A stretch of 64,000 bases of DNA, taken from positions 556,001 to 620,000 of the forward strand of contig JADJIQ010000001.1 in the NCBI GenBank assembly GCA_016707005.1. Direction: 5' to 3'. This document shows positions 57,528 through 64,000 of the stretch, piece after piece. Every line of letters starts with the position of its first letter. Within the stretch, counting starts at the first letter, position 1. The notes under the pieces were generated by a model, which had not been told where the DNA came from, did not search any database, and saw nothing but the letters and a program-made list of their open reading frames with translations. The position numbers and the translations under genes are program-made. The DNA comes from Ignavibacteria bacterium (GTDB taxonomy: Bacteria; Bacteroidota; Ignavibacteria; Kapaibacteriales; Kapaibacteriaceae).

Positions 57528-59757
57528 TACCACACCTGTCAGCGAGATCTCGGTGACCACCGAGACGGCACGCGAACTTGGACTCACCGACGCGGAGTTC
57601 GATCTGATCTGCGACAAATTGGGTCGCACACCAACCTACACGGAACTCGGCGTGTATTCGGTGATGTGGAGTGAACACTGCTCCTACAAAAACTCCATCC
57701 TGCAACTCAAGACACTCCCTCGCAGTGGCGGTAGAATGCTTGTTGCGGCGGGTGAAGAAAATGCCGGTGTGATCGATGTCGGAGAAGGTTATGGTGTTGC
57801 CTTTAAGATCGAATCGCACAACCACCCAAGCGCCGTTGAGCCGTTCCAAGGAGCTGCAACGGGAGTAGGGGGCATCCTGCGCGATATCTTCACGATGGGT
57901 GCACGTCCAATAGCTGCATTGAATTCCCTTCGCTTTGGTGAACCCGATACAGAGCGTACAAAGTACCTCGTCAAGGGCGTCGTGCACGGCATCGGCCACT
58001 ATGGCAATTGTTTCGGTGTCCCTACGGTAGGGGGCGAGATCTACTTTGATCGTTGCTACACAGACAACCCACTCGTGAATGCGATGGCTGTTGGTGTGTT
58101 ACGTGCAGATCGAATGGCGTCTGCTACAGCACTTGGCGCAGGCAATCCGGTATTTATCATGGGATCTAGCACGGGACGTGATGGTATTCACGGCGCGTCG
58201 CTCTTGGCCTCACGCGAGTTCGATGCACAGACGGAGAATATGCGTCCAACCGTTCAGGTGGGCGACCCATTCTCGGAGAAACTCCTTCTCGAAGCATCAC
58301 TCGAACTCATCGAAGCAGGCGTCGTAGTAGGCATGCAGGACATGGGTGCCGCAGGCATCTCGTGCTCTACCGCCGAGATGAGTGCAAAGGGCGAAGTAGG
58401 TATGCGCATCGATCTCGACAAAGTGCCACTGCGCGAAGCAGGGATGAGTGCCTATGAGATCATGCTTTCGGAATCGCAAGAACGTATGCTTGTGGTGGTG
58501 CAAAAGGGCATGGAGAAACGCGCTGCAGAAGTCTGTGAAAAGTGGGATGTGCCGTTTGTACAGATCGGCGAAGTCACATCAGACAGACACGTCAACGTAT
58601 CTCGTCACGGTAAGGTTGTTGCCAACGTCCCTGCACAGTCACTTGTGTTAGGGGGCGATGCACCGGTCTATGTGCGTGAACAAAAGAAGCCCGAATACTT
58701 GGAGCTCACCAACCGTCCGGTCGATCAAGGTCCAAACCTCCACGAAAAAGAATGCACGGAGATCCTCACCAAACTGCTCGCATCGCCGACCATTGCAAGC
58801 AAGCGTTGGGTCTATGAGCAGTATGATTCGCAGGTAGGGGATAACACCGTTATCCGCACCGGCGGCGATGCTGCTGTGTTGCGCATCAAGGAATTGCCAG
58901 GCAAGGCCGTTGCCGTTACGACAGACTGCAACAGTCGCTTCGTCTATCTCAATCCCTATCGCGGTGCAATGTCGGCCGTTGCCGAGGCCGCCCGCAACTG
59001 CGTCTGCGTAGGTGCCGAGCCCGTGGCCATCACTAACTGTCTCAACTTTGGCAATCCCTACGATCCCGAGGTCTACTACCAATTCGCCGAGGCCATCCGT
59101 GGCATGGGCGATATGTGTCGCGCGCTCAACACTCCTGTCACGGGCGGCAACGTGAGCTTCCACAACGAATCACAACAACACGCCGTATTCCCAACGCCAA
59201 CCATCGGCATGTTGGGACTCATCGATGACATCACAACAGTGATCGGCAATGCCTTTGTGAATGAGAACGAACATGTACTCATGCTCGGATGGCAGCGCAG
59301 TGAGCTTGGTGGCAGTGAGTATCTCAAGACCATTAAGGGTAGGGTGACAGGGGAAGCCCCCTACATCGACATCGATGAAGAGGTTCGTCTGCAGCGTGCT
59401 ACACTTCTTGCCATTCGCTCCGGACTCATCACCGCTGCACACGATTGTTCCGAAGGCGGACTGCTCGTTGCTTTGTCGGAGATGACATTTGGTAAGGGGC
59501 TTGGGGCAACCATCGACGTACCATTCGATCACAACGCCGGCAACGTCTTTGGCGAAGCCCAGAGTCGGATCATCGTAAGCGTCCCTTCTACAGCGCTTGA
59601 TGCTGTGCGTGATCTTTGTGCTGCAAATGAGGTCCCGTTGACCGTGCTTGGCACCACCGGCGGAGATACACTCAACATCAAGGGACTCGTTAATCAACCC
59701 GTCACTGACCTGAGTGCTATCTTCGAAGGCGCACTTCCATCGATCATGGCATCCTGA
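57520..59757 (+). CDS. purL: Phosphoribosylformylglycinamidine synthase, PurL subunit
   Basis: 745 residues, the small PurL without a glutaminase domain, so PurS and PurQ must be encoded elsewhere. Catalyses the ATP-dependent amidation of FGAR in purine synthesis. Signature stretches are VMWSEHCSYKNSILQL, FKIESHNHPSAVEPFQGAATGVGGILRDIFTMGARPIA, VGMQDMGAAGISCSTAEM and AHDCSEGGLLVALSEM. Contains four of the ARGGGGC motifs. Confidence 0.97.
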   Translation: MTDTTPVSEISVTTETARELGLTDAEFDLICDKLGRTPTYTELGVYSVMWSEHCSYKNSILQLKTLPRSGGRMLVAAGEENAGVIDVGEGYGVAFKIESHNHPSAVEPFQGAATGVGGILRDIFTMGARPIAALNSLRFGEPDTERTKYLVKGVVHGIGHYGNCFGVPTVGGEIYFDRCYTDNPLVNAMAVGVLRADRMASATALGAGNPVFIMGSSTGRDGIHGASLLASREFDAQTENMRPTVQVGDPFSEKLLLEASLELIEAGVVVGMQDMGAAGISCSTAEMSAKGEVGMRIDLDKVPLREAGMSAYEIMLSESQERMLVVVQKGMEKRAAEVCEKWDVPFVQIGEVTSDRHVNVSRHGKVVANVPAQSLVLGGDAPVYVREQKKPEYLELTNRPVDQGPNLHEKECTEILTKLLASPTIASKRWVYEQYDSQVGDNTVIRTGGDAAVLRIKELPGKAVAVTTDCNSRFVYLNPYRGAMSAVAEAARNCVCVGAEPVAITNCLNFGNPYDPEVYYQFAEAIRGMGDMCRALNTPVTGGNVSFHNESQQHAVFPTPTIGMLGLIDDITTVIGNAFVNENEHVLMLGWQRSELGGSEYLKTIKGRVTGEAPYIDIDEEVRLQRATLLAIRSGLITAAHDCSEGGLLVALSEMTFGKGLGATIDVPFDHNAGNVFGEAQSRIIVSVPSTALDAVRDLCAANEVPLTVLGTTGGDTLNIKGLVNQPVTDLSAIFEGALPSIMAS

Positions 59758-59774
59758 ATCACCACGGAACACCT

Positions 59775-60203
59775 ATGAACCTCCAACGCTTCGCAACACT
59801 CTTCACGCAACCGTGGGCAACGGATGCACTGCCAACACTTATTCGCATCATGCTCGGAGTCTTGCTCGTCTATCATGGAAGTTCGAAGGTATTCGATGGA
59901 ATGGGAGACATGATCCAGGGCATCACCGATCGTGGCTGGCCACTTCCAATGTTGCAAGCCTTTATGGCCGCATACATCGAGTTTGCCGGTGGCGTCCTCC
60001 TCATCGTTGGCCTCATGACCCGTCCCGTAGCCTTCATGACTATCGGACTGTTCAGCATCATCTTCTTTGTCTACTCCGCCGCAGACCCATTTGGAAAGAA
60101 AGAGAAAGCCCTGCTCTTCCTCTTCCTCGCCATCTATGTGTTCTTGTCGGGTCCGGGTAAGGCGAGTGTGGATGCTTTGTTGTTTAGAAAAGAAGCCAAA
60201 TGA
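59775..60203 (+). CDS. DoxX family membrane protein
   Basis: 142 residues, four helices. IRIMLGVLLVYHGSSKVFDGM with an early His/Gly, then FAGGVLLIVGLMTRPVAFMTIGLFSIIFFVYSAADPFGKKEKALLFLFLAIYVFLSGPGKASVD fit DoxX/DUF417-type proteins. Role in bacteria mostly unknown, linked to redox or oxidative stress in some. Its TGA stop is in the first unit of a 14-bp tandem array. Confidence 0.88.
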   Translation: MNLQRFATLFTQPWATDALPTLIRIMLGVLLVYHGSSKVFDGMGDMIQGITDRGWPLPMLQAFMAAYIEFAGGVLLIVGLMTRPVAFMTIGLFSIIFFVYSAADPFGKKEKALLFLFLAIYVFLSGPGKASVDALLFRKEAK

Positions 60204-60253
60204 CTAATGACAAATGACTAATGACAAATGACTAATGACGAATGACTAATGAC
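60198..60253 (+). repeat. 14-bp tandem array starting at the doxX stop
   Basis: Four contiguous copies of AAATGACTAATGAC (the fourth begins with G). The first covers the last Lys codon and TGA stop of the DoxX gene. The region 60204-60608 holds no gene; it consists of this array, a CGTCATAAC array, an inverted pair of REP-like elements and two strong hairpins. Confidence 0.93.
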
Positions 60254-60257
60254 TGTC

Positions 60258-60310
60258 GTTACGTCATAAACGTCATAACCGTCATAACGTCATAGTCGTC
60301 ATAGTCGTCA
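60258..60310. repeat. CGTCATAAC-type 9-bp array
   Basis: About six degenerate units (CGTCATAAA, CGTCATAAC, CGTCATAGT). Same unit family as at 47025-47110 and 47704-47866. Confidence 0.85.
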
Positions 60311-60371
60311 CGAGGTTCCTCGTCGTTTCGGGCGAGGCAGGGCCTCGTCCCTACACTCCTCGGAATGACGC
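60310..60371 (-). repeat. REP-like element, copy A (inverted to copy B)
   Basis: About 62 bases. On the minus strand it starts GCGTCATTCCGAGGAGTGTA and ends CGACGAGGAACCTCGT, with an internal hairpin GAGGC/GCCTC. Copy B at 60458-60519 shares both ends in the opposite orientation; only the inner hairpin differs. Confidence 0.8.
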
Positions 60372-60396
60372 TATAACGCAACTTTTTCAGGAAATA

Positions 60397-60433
60397 GAAA
60401 CGCGAGCATCATCACTGATGATGCTCGCGTTTC
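60397..60433. terminator. Perfect 18-bp inverted repeat between convergent genes
   Basis: GAAACGCGAGCATCATCA (60397-60414) and its exact complement (60416-60433) around one base. Preceded by CTTTTT on one side and followed by TTTC on the other, between convergent doxX and lolC-like genes. Likely bidirectional terminator. Confidence 0.65.
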
Positions 60434-60457
60434 TCATTACACCAAACCGGGTGGACA

Positions 60458-60519
60458 GCGTCATCCCGAGGAGTGTAGGGGCACGGCATGCCGTGCCCGG
60501 AGCGACGAGGGACCTAGTT
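60458..60519 (+). repeat. REP-like element, copy B
   Basis: Starts GCGTCATCCCGAGGAGTGTA and ends CGACGAGGGACCTAGT. Inside is the 20-base perfect palindrome GGGCACGGCATGCCGTGCCC (60479-60498). With copy A it flanks the hairpin at 60397-60433 symmetrically, giving the layout of a small palindromic mobile or REP-type unit. Confidence 0.8.
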
Positions 60520-60544
60520 CAAGAAGTGACTTAGTGACTAGAAG

Positions 60545-60606
60545 AAATGACATAGTGACGTAGTGACATAATGACGTCACTCTGTCACTACGTCATTACG
60601 TCATTT
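60545..60606. terminator. Hairpin made of TGACGTA tandem units, downstream of lolC-like stop
   Basis: Arms 60545-60568 and 60583-60606 (24 bases each, two mismatches) around 14 bases. Each arm consists of tandem ATGACGTAGTGAC-type units. Begins 3 bases beyond the stop of the minus-strand permease gene, so it probably ends that transcript. Confidence 0.65.
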
Positions 60607-60608
60607 CA

Positions 60609-61808
60609 TTAAGAGAATCTCAGCGCTCTTGCCGGGCTCACGCGTGCTGCCATGATCATCGGCACGATCGCAACAATGATGCATAGTCCGATGCTGATGG
60701 CCGGCACGATGATAAAGGGGGCAGGGGAGAAACTCACAGGCAGTTCGGAGACGTAGTAGATCGCTCCGTCGAGGCGGATGAGGTGCCAGGTGGATTGCAT
60801 CCAAACAAAGGCAAGGGCAATGAGAGCGCCGAGTGCAGAGCCCATGGCACCAATGGTGATGCTGCGCGTGAGGAAGATGAGCATGATCCGAAATGGCGTC
60901 ATGCCAATAGTCATGAGGATGGCGATGGAACGCGTCTTCTCTACAACGGCAATGAGCAGAGTGGAGACTACGGTGAACACGGCTACGATGCTGATGAGTC
61001 CAAGAACGATGGGGATGGGCTCCTTCTGCAACTCGATCCAGGCAGAGATGGCTTGGAAGGTGTCGAGATAGGTGAGGACGTAGGCACGTGGACCCAGCAC
61101 ATCACGTACACGGGAGGCTACGCCACGAGCACGTGTCTTGTCGGTACAGGTGATGAGGAGACTCGACGCTACGTCATCAGGCAACCGAAGCTTCTGACGT
61201 ATGATGTGAAGGGGCATCACAACTACGGTATTGTCGTAGGTAGCCATGCCGGATCGCAATACGCCCCCTACACGAACGGTGAAGAGGATGGGCTGCGTCG
61301 ACTCAGCATTGGCAGCGTAGATAACGATGGTGTCACCAACGTCTACACCAAGATCGGCTGCAATGGACTCGCCAAGGACGGCCCCGTTTGCGCTCACACC
61401 CTCGCCACGGATGATCATGGGGCTAATGAACGACGTAGCACGACTGTTCGTAACGCCGGAGAGGACAATGCCGTCCACGCCGGATCGCGTACGAGCCAAC
61501 GCCTCGCGGTTGAGAACGATGTCAACGGATGACACACCGTCAATGGTCGCCACGCGTTCCATTGATCCACGTGCATTGCCGATCACATCACCAAGAATGG
61601 GCTTTGCCTCTACATGCGAAGTGAACCGCATGGCGGTCTCTTCGATCTTCTCCTCGTATCCACGCAAGACACTGATGGCAATGATCAGTGCAAGACTCCC
61701 CAACGCAACACTGAACACCGAAACGATGGTGGTGAAACGTGCAAATCCTTCTGCTCGGAGTGATCGAGCAAAACGTTGGGCAAGTAAGCCTGTTATCGGC
61801 ATTTGCAT
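60609..61808 (-). CDS. ABC transporter permease, LolC/LolE-like
   Basis: 399 residues: a first helix at about 25-50 (FTTIVSVFSVALGSLALIIAISVLRGYEEKI), a large periplasmic MacB_PCD-type domain (about 55-255), then three helices (IPIVLGLISIVAVFTVVSTLLIAVVEKTRSIAILMTIGM ... IALAFV ... FIIVPAISIGLCIIVAIVPMIMAARVSPARALRFS). The final AARVSPARALRFS is typical of the family. Probably releases lipoproteins from the inner membrane; the ATPase partner is not nearby. Contains ARGGGGC motifs at 60717 and 61213. Confidence 0.87.
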   Translation of the reverse strand: MQMPITGLLAQRFARSLRAEGFARFTTIVSVFSVALGSLALIIAISVLRGYEEKIEETAMRFTSHVEAKPILGDVIGNARGSMERVATIDGVSSVDIVLNREALARTRSGVDGIVLSGVTNSRATSFISPMIIRGEGVSANGAVLGESIAADLGVDVGDTIVIYAANAESTQPILFTVRVGGVLRSGMATYDNTVVVMPLHIIRQKLRLPDDVASSLLITCTDKTRARGVASRVRDVLGPRAYVLTYLDTFQAISAWIELQKEPIPIVLGLISIVAVFTVVSTLLIAVVEKTRSIAILMTIGMTPFRIMLIFLTRSITIGAMGSALGALIALAFVWMQSTWHLIRLDGAIYYVSELPVSFSPAPFIIVPAISIGLCIIVAIVPMIMAARVSPARALRFS

Positions 61809-61817
61809 CTACTAGAA

Positions 61818-61887
61818 AGTTACTAGGTACTAGTTACTAGTTACAGGCTACTTGAAAGGAGTAACTAGTAACCAGTAACTAGTAACT
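61818..61887. repeat. Inverted pair of TAGTTAC arrays overlapping the 3-hydroxyacyl-CoA dehydrogenase stop
   Basis: Arms 61818-61844 and 61861-61887, 27 bases each with two mismatches, 16-base centre; each arm is about four heptamer units. The dehydrogenase's last two codons (Ser-Tyr) and TAG stop (61879-61881) are inside the right arm. Likely acts as a terminator or attenuator before the permease gene. Confidence 0.88.
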
Positions 61888-62718
61888 AAAGAATCCCCCC
61901 GAGGATTTCTTTCCATGAAGACCGGCATCAACATACTGTTGTTGCAAGAGTGATGGGGTGAAGCGGGGTTCGTGGAAGAACTGTTCCCATTGCGACTTCG
62001 TAACGTCGAGGTTTACGTCGACACCGATGAGGTCCATGAGTTCAAAGGGGCCCATCTTGAAACCAATGCCCTTCATAAGGGTGTCTACCTGTGCGATGGA
62101 TGCAGCCCCCTCCATCACAATGCGTTGGGACTCATTGTAGTAGTTACGAGCGATGCGGTTCACGATGAAGCCGGGGGCGTCGGCAGCTACAACGGGAGTT
62201 TTGCCGAGGCCTCTTGCGAATTCTACGCAGGTGGACACGACGTCATCGGAGGTGCGTGGACCCTTGATCACTTCCACGAGCTTCATGATGTGAGCAGGGT
62301 TGAAGAAGTGGAGTCCGGCAAACCGTGATGTGTTTGCCAAACAACGTGCTAGGGAGGCGATGCTGATGGAGCTAGTGTTGCTGGTGAGGATGGCGTCCGG
62401 ACGACACACGCGTTCTAGCTCTGTGAAGAGCGCGTGTTTGATGTCGAGTCGTTCTGCAATGGCTTCGATCACAATATTAGCGGTCGACATCACATCGATG
62501 CTCGATCCGGTTACAATGTTCTGCTCTGCGATGGTGCATGCAGCGGCATCGAGTTTGCCTTTTTCAACGGCCTTGCGGAGTTGTTCGATCACGTTGTTGC
62601 GTGCGGCAACCAAGGCCTCATCGTTGATATCAAAGATCACTACGCCGTGACCAGCCGTAAGTGAGGCAATGGCAATGCCCCTTCCCATCGTCCCTGCACC
62701 ACAGATGCCGATGATCAT
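61879..62718 (-). CDS. 3-hydroxyacyl-CoA (3-hydroxybutyryl-CoA) dehydrogenase
   Basis: 279 residues, single-domain type as in Hbd/PaaH. NAD-binding GICGAGTMGRGIA (4-16) and acidic end of strand 2 (VIFDIND); SNTSSISIASLA; catalytic His in FAGLHFFNPAHIMKLVEVI; second domain with PGFIVNRIARNYYNE and GPFELMDLIGVDVNLDV. Oxidises 3-hydroxyacyl-CoA in beta-oxidation or butyrate metabolism. Ends GKKSSGGFFSY, the usual C-terminus, with the stop in a repeat. ATGA overlap with kbl. Confidence 0.94.
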   Translation of the reverse strand: MIIGICGAGTMGRGIAIASLTAGHGVVIFDINDEALVAARNNVIEQLRKAVEKGKLDAAACTIAEQNIVTGSSIDVMSTANIVIEAIAERLDIKHALFTELERVCRPDAILTSNTSSISIASLARCLANTSRFAGLHFFNPAHIMKLVEVIKGPRTSDDVVSTCVEFARGLGKTPVVAADAPGFIVNRIARNYYNESQRIVMEGAASIAQVDTLMKGIGFKMGPFELMDLIGVDVNLDVTKSQWEQFFHEPRFTPSLLQQQYVDAGLHGKKSSGGFFSY

Positions 62719-63914
62719 TGGATCACTCCCAGTTCCTTGCCAACAGCTCCGAATGCAGCGATGGCTTTATCGAGATGTGCTCGCGTGTGAGCAGCCGACA
62801 CCTGCACGCGAATACGTGCCTTGCCCTTTGGAACAACAGGGAAGAAGAAGCCGATCACATAGATGCCGTGATCGAGAAGCTTCTCCGCCATTGCCTGTGC
62901 AAGAGGTGCATCATACAACATCACCGGAGTGATAGGGTGGGTACCTGGCACGATGTCAAATCCGAGCTTCGACATTCCGTCGCGGAAGTACTTTGTGTTC
63001 TCTTCAAGCGTATCGCGCAGTTGTGTTGTGGAGCTCAACAGATCCATCACAGCAATGCCTGCACCAACGATGGATGGTGGGAGGGAGTTGGAGAAGAGGT
63101 ATGGGCGTGACCGCTGACGGAGCATGTCGATGATCTCTTGACGTCCGGTTGTGAAGCCCCCAATGCCCCCTCCCAATGCCTTTCCGAGCGTACCGGTGAT
63201 GATGTCTACTCTGCCCGTTACACCGCAATGTTCCACAACGCCCCTGCCATGTGCACCCATGAATCCCATGGAGTGACATTCATCAACCATCACCAGCGCT
63301 TGATATTGGTCTGCAAGGTCGCAGATCTTGTCAAGGGGCGCAATGGTTCCGTCCATGCTGAAGACAGCATCGGTTGCAATGAGGATGGTTCGAGCACCAT
63401 CGGCACGTGCTTGCTTGAGTTGCGACTCCAATTCATCCATGTTGCACGACTCGTAGCGGTAGCGTTTGGCCTTACACAGACGGACGCCGTCGATGATCGA
63501 TGCGTGGTTGAGAGAGTCGGAGATAATGGCATCTTCTTCACCAAGCAGCGGTTCGAACACACCGCCATTGGCATCGAAGCATGCGGCATAGAGGATCGTG
63601 TCGTCCGTGCCGCAGAAGGAGGCGATCTTCTGTTCCAGTTCCTTATGGATGTCCTGCGTTCCGCAGATGAAGCGTACGCTCGACATTCCAAAACCATGGG
63701 AATCGAGGTAGCGTTTTGCGGCAGAGATCACGTCCGGGTGGGAGGACAGACCCAGGTAGTTGTTCGCACAGAAGTTCAGGACAGGTTCCGAGCGTCCTGC
63801 TACGGTGATCTCCGGACCTTGGTGGGAGGTAATGATCCTCTCCCGCTTATAAAGGCCTGCTTCGTCGATCGAGGTGAGCTCAGTACGTAGTCTGTCGAGA
63901 AATGCCGAATCCAT
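62715..63914 (-). CDS. kbl: Glycine C-acetyltransferase (2-amino-3-ketobutyrate CoA ligase)
   Basis: 399 residues from ATG 63914, behind GGAG; the frame runs further upstream, but this start gives the family length (398 in E. coli). PLP enzyme of threonine breakdown that splits 2-amino-3-ketobutyrate to glycine and acetyl-CoA. FCANNYLGLSSHPDVI, SVRFICGTQDIHKELE, DSLNHASIIDGVRL, MVDECHSMGFMG and the PLP-lysine GTLGKALGGGIGGF are all present. No threonine dehydrogenase is next to it; it is coupled to the 3-hydroxyacyl-CoA dehydrogenase gene. Confidence 0.95.
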   Translation of the reverse strand: MDSAFLDRLRTELTSIDEAGLYKRERIITSHQGPEITVAGRSEPVLNFCANNYLGLSSHPDVISAAKRYLDSHGFGMSSVRFICGTQDIHKELEQKIASFCGTDDTILYAACFDANGGVFEPLLGEEDAIISDSLNHASIIDGVRLCKAKRYRYESCNMDELESQLKQARADGARTILIATDAVFSMDGTIAPLDKICDLADQYQALVMVDECHSMGFMGAHGRGVVEHCGVTGRVDIITGTLGKALGGGIGGFTTGRQEIIDMLRQRSRPYLFSNSLPPSIVGAGIAVMDLLSSTTQLRDTLEENTKYFRDGMSKLGFDIVPGTHPITPVMLYDAPLAQAMAEKLLDHGIYVIGFFFPVVPKGKARIRVQVSAAHTRAHLDKAIAAFGAVGKELGVIQ

Positions 63915-64000
63915 GTATTCTCCGTGTTCGTAAGGTTCGCACAAATATCGGTCGTAATTTGCCAAGCTCTAGCATGAGGACCGGAAACAAAGCACCGGTC

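Noticed and set aside
60783..61532. Open frame of 249 codons antisense to the LolC/E-like permease
   Set aside because: Highly charged, low-complexity product, a shadow of a hydrophobic gene on the opposite strand.
63138..63890. Open frame of 250 codons antisense to kbl
   Set aside because: kbl is complete and conserved throughout; the antisense frame has no supporting signal.

Overview
The window reads as a chromosomal segment of a free-living bacterium of the Bacteroidota/Chlorobiota (FCB) branch. Three things support this. Several secreted proteins end in C-terminal domains like those of type IX secretion cargo. Three promoters fit the Bacteroidota form (TTTG or TTGG, 19-20 bases, then TAnnTTTG or a close variant). 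Large OmpA-type envelope proteins are abundant. A Kapabacteria- or Ignavibacteria-like lineage is my best guess, by inference only. Base composition is moderate to slightly GC-rich and even. I see no prophage, insertion sequence, rRNA or CRISPR array.

Layout. 1-4.2 kb: glycosyltransferase end, uvrB, a GT39-like membrane protein. 4.3-9.8 kb: queA, M32 carboxypeptidase, a uracil-DNA-glycosylase-like protein, a DUF1573 protein, then a sigma factor with a probable membrane anti-sigma partner. 9.9 kb: tRNA-Thr(CGT). 10-13.4 kb: a lipoprotein and a PP2C/STAS/HATPase partner-switching trio. 13.4-17.8 kb: cytochrome c maturation genes ccmC, ccmD, ccmE (Cys-type), an OB-fold gene and ccmF. 17.7-29.8 kb (minus strand): rluE-like gene and a cell-surface operon (IgGFc-binding-like protein, glycosyltransferase, OmpA protein, 1440-residue VWA/WD40 protein) with a second OmpA protein upstream. 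29.9-36.4 kb: nth, GT2, rsmG, DUF4159, a DUF4175-like coiled-coil membrane protein, a small EamA/SMR-like protein. 36.4-42.1 kb: a secreted protein, a frameshifted tyrosine phenol-lyase followed by an intact tryptophanase, a membrane protein and a CHAD protein. 42.1-47 kb: PD40-OmpA protein, two paralogous outer-membrane barrels, aldehyde dehydrogenase. 47.2-56 kb: small toxin-antitoxin-like modules (DUF4160/DUF2442, HicAB), a Fic protein and secreted genes, mixed with housekeeping def, a HAD phosphatase, yqeY and mutS2. 56-64 kb: biotin carboxylase, purL, DoxX, a LolC/E-like permease, 3-hydroxyacyl-CoA dehydrogenase and kbl.

Three sequence-level patterns are not explained by the genes. (1) The heptamer ARGGGGC (either strand) occurs roughly every 650 bases, almost always inside genes and in all reading frames, several-fold above chance by hand count. 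(2) From 42 kb onward, intergenic gaps are filled with short tandem arrays of 7-14 bp units that usually contain a stop trinucleotide. The arrays often begin inside the stop codon of the adjacent gene, and several are arranged as long inverted repeats. (3) At 45.4-45.5 kb, two seven-copy arrays in inverted orientation bracket the start codon of an outer-membrane barrel gene. The downstream array encodes seven Val-Ser-Leu triplets of its signal peptide, so the mRNA could fold into a long stem with the start codon in the loop.

Starts were chosen by eye from start codons, Shine-Dalgarno-like GGAG sequences, signal peptides and gene overlaps. Family assignments rest on recognisable motifs, not on database searches.
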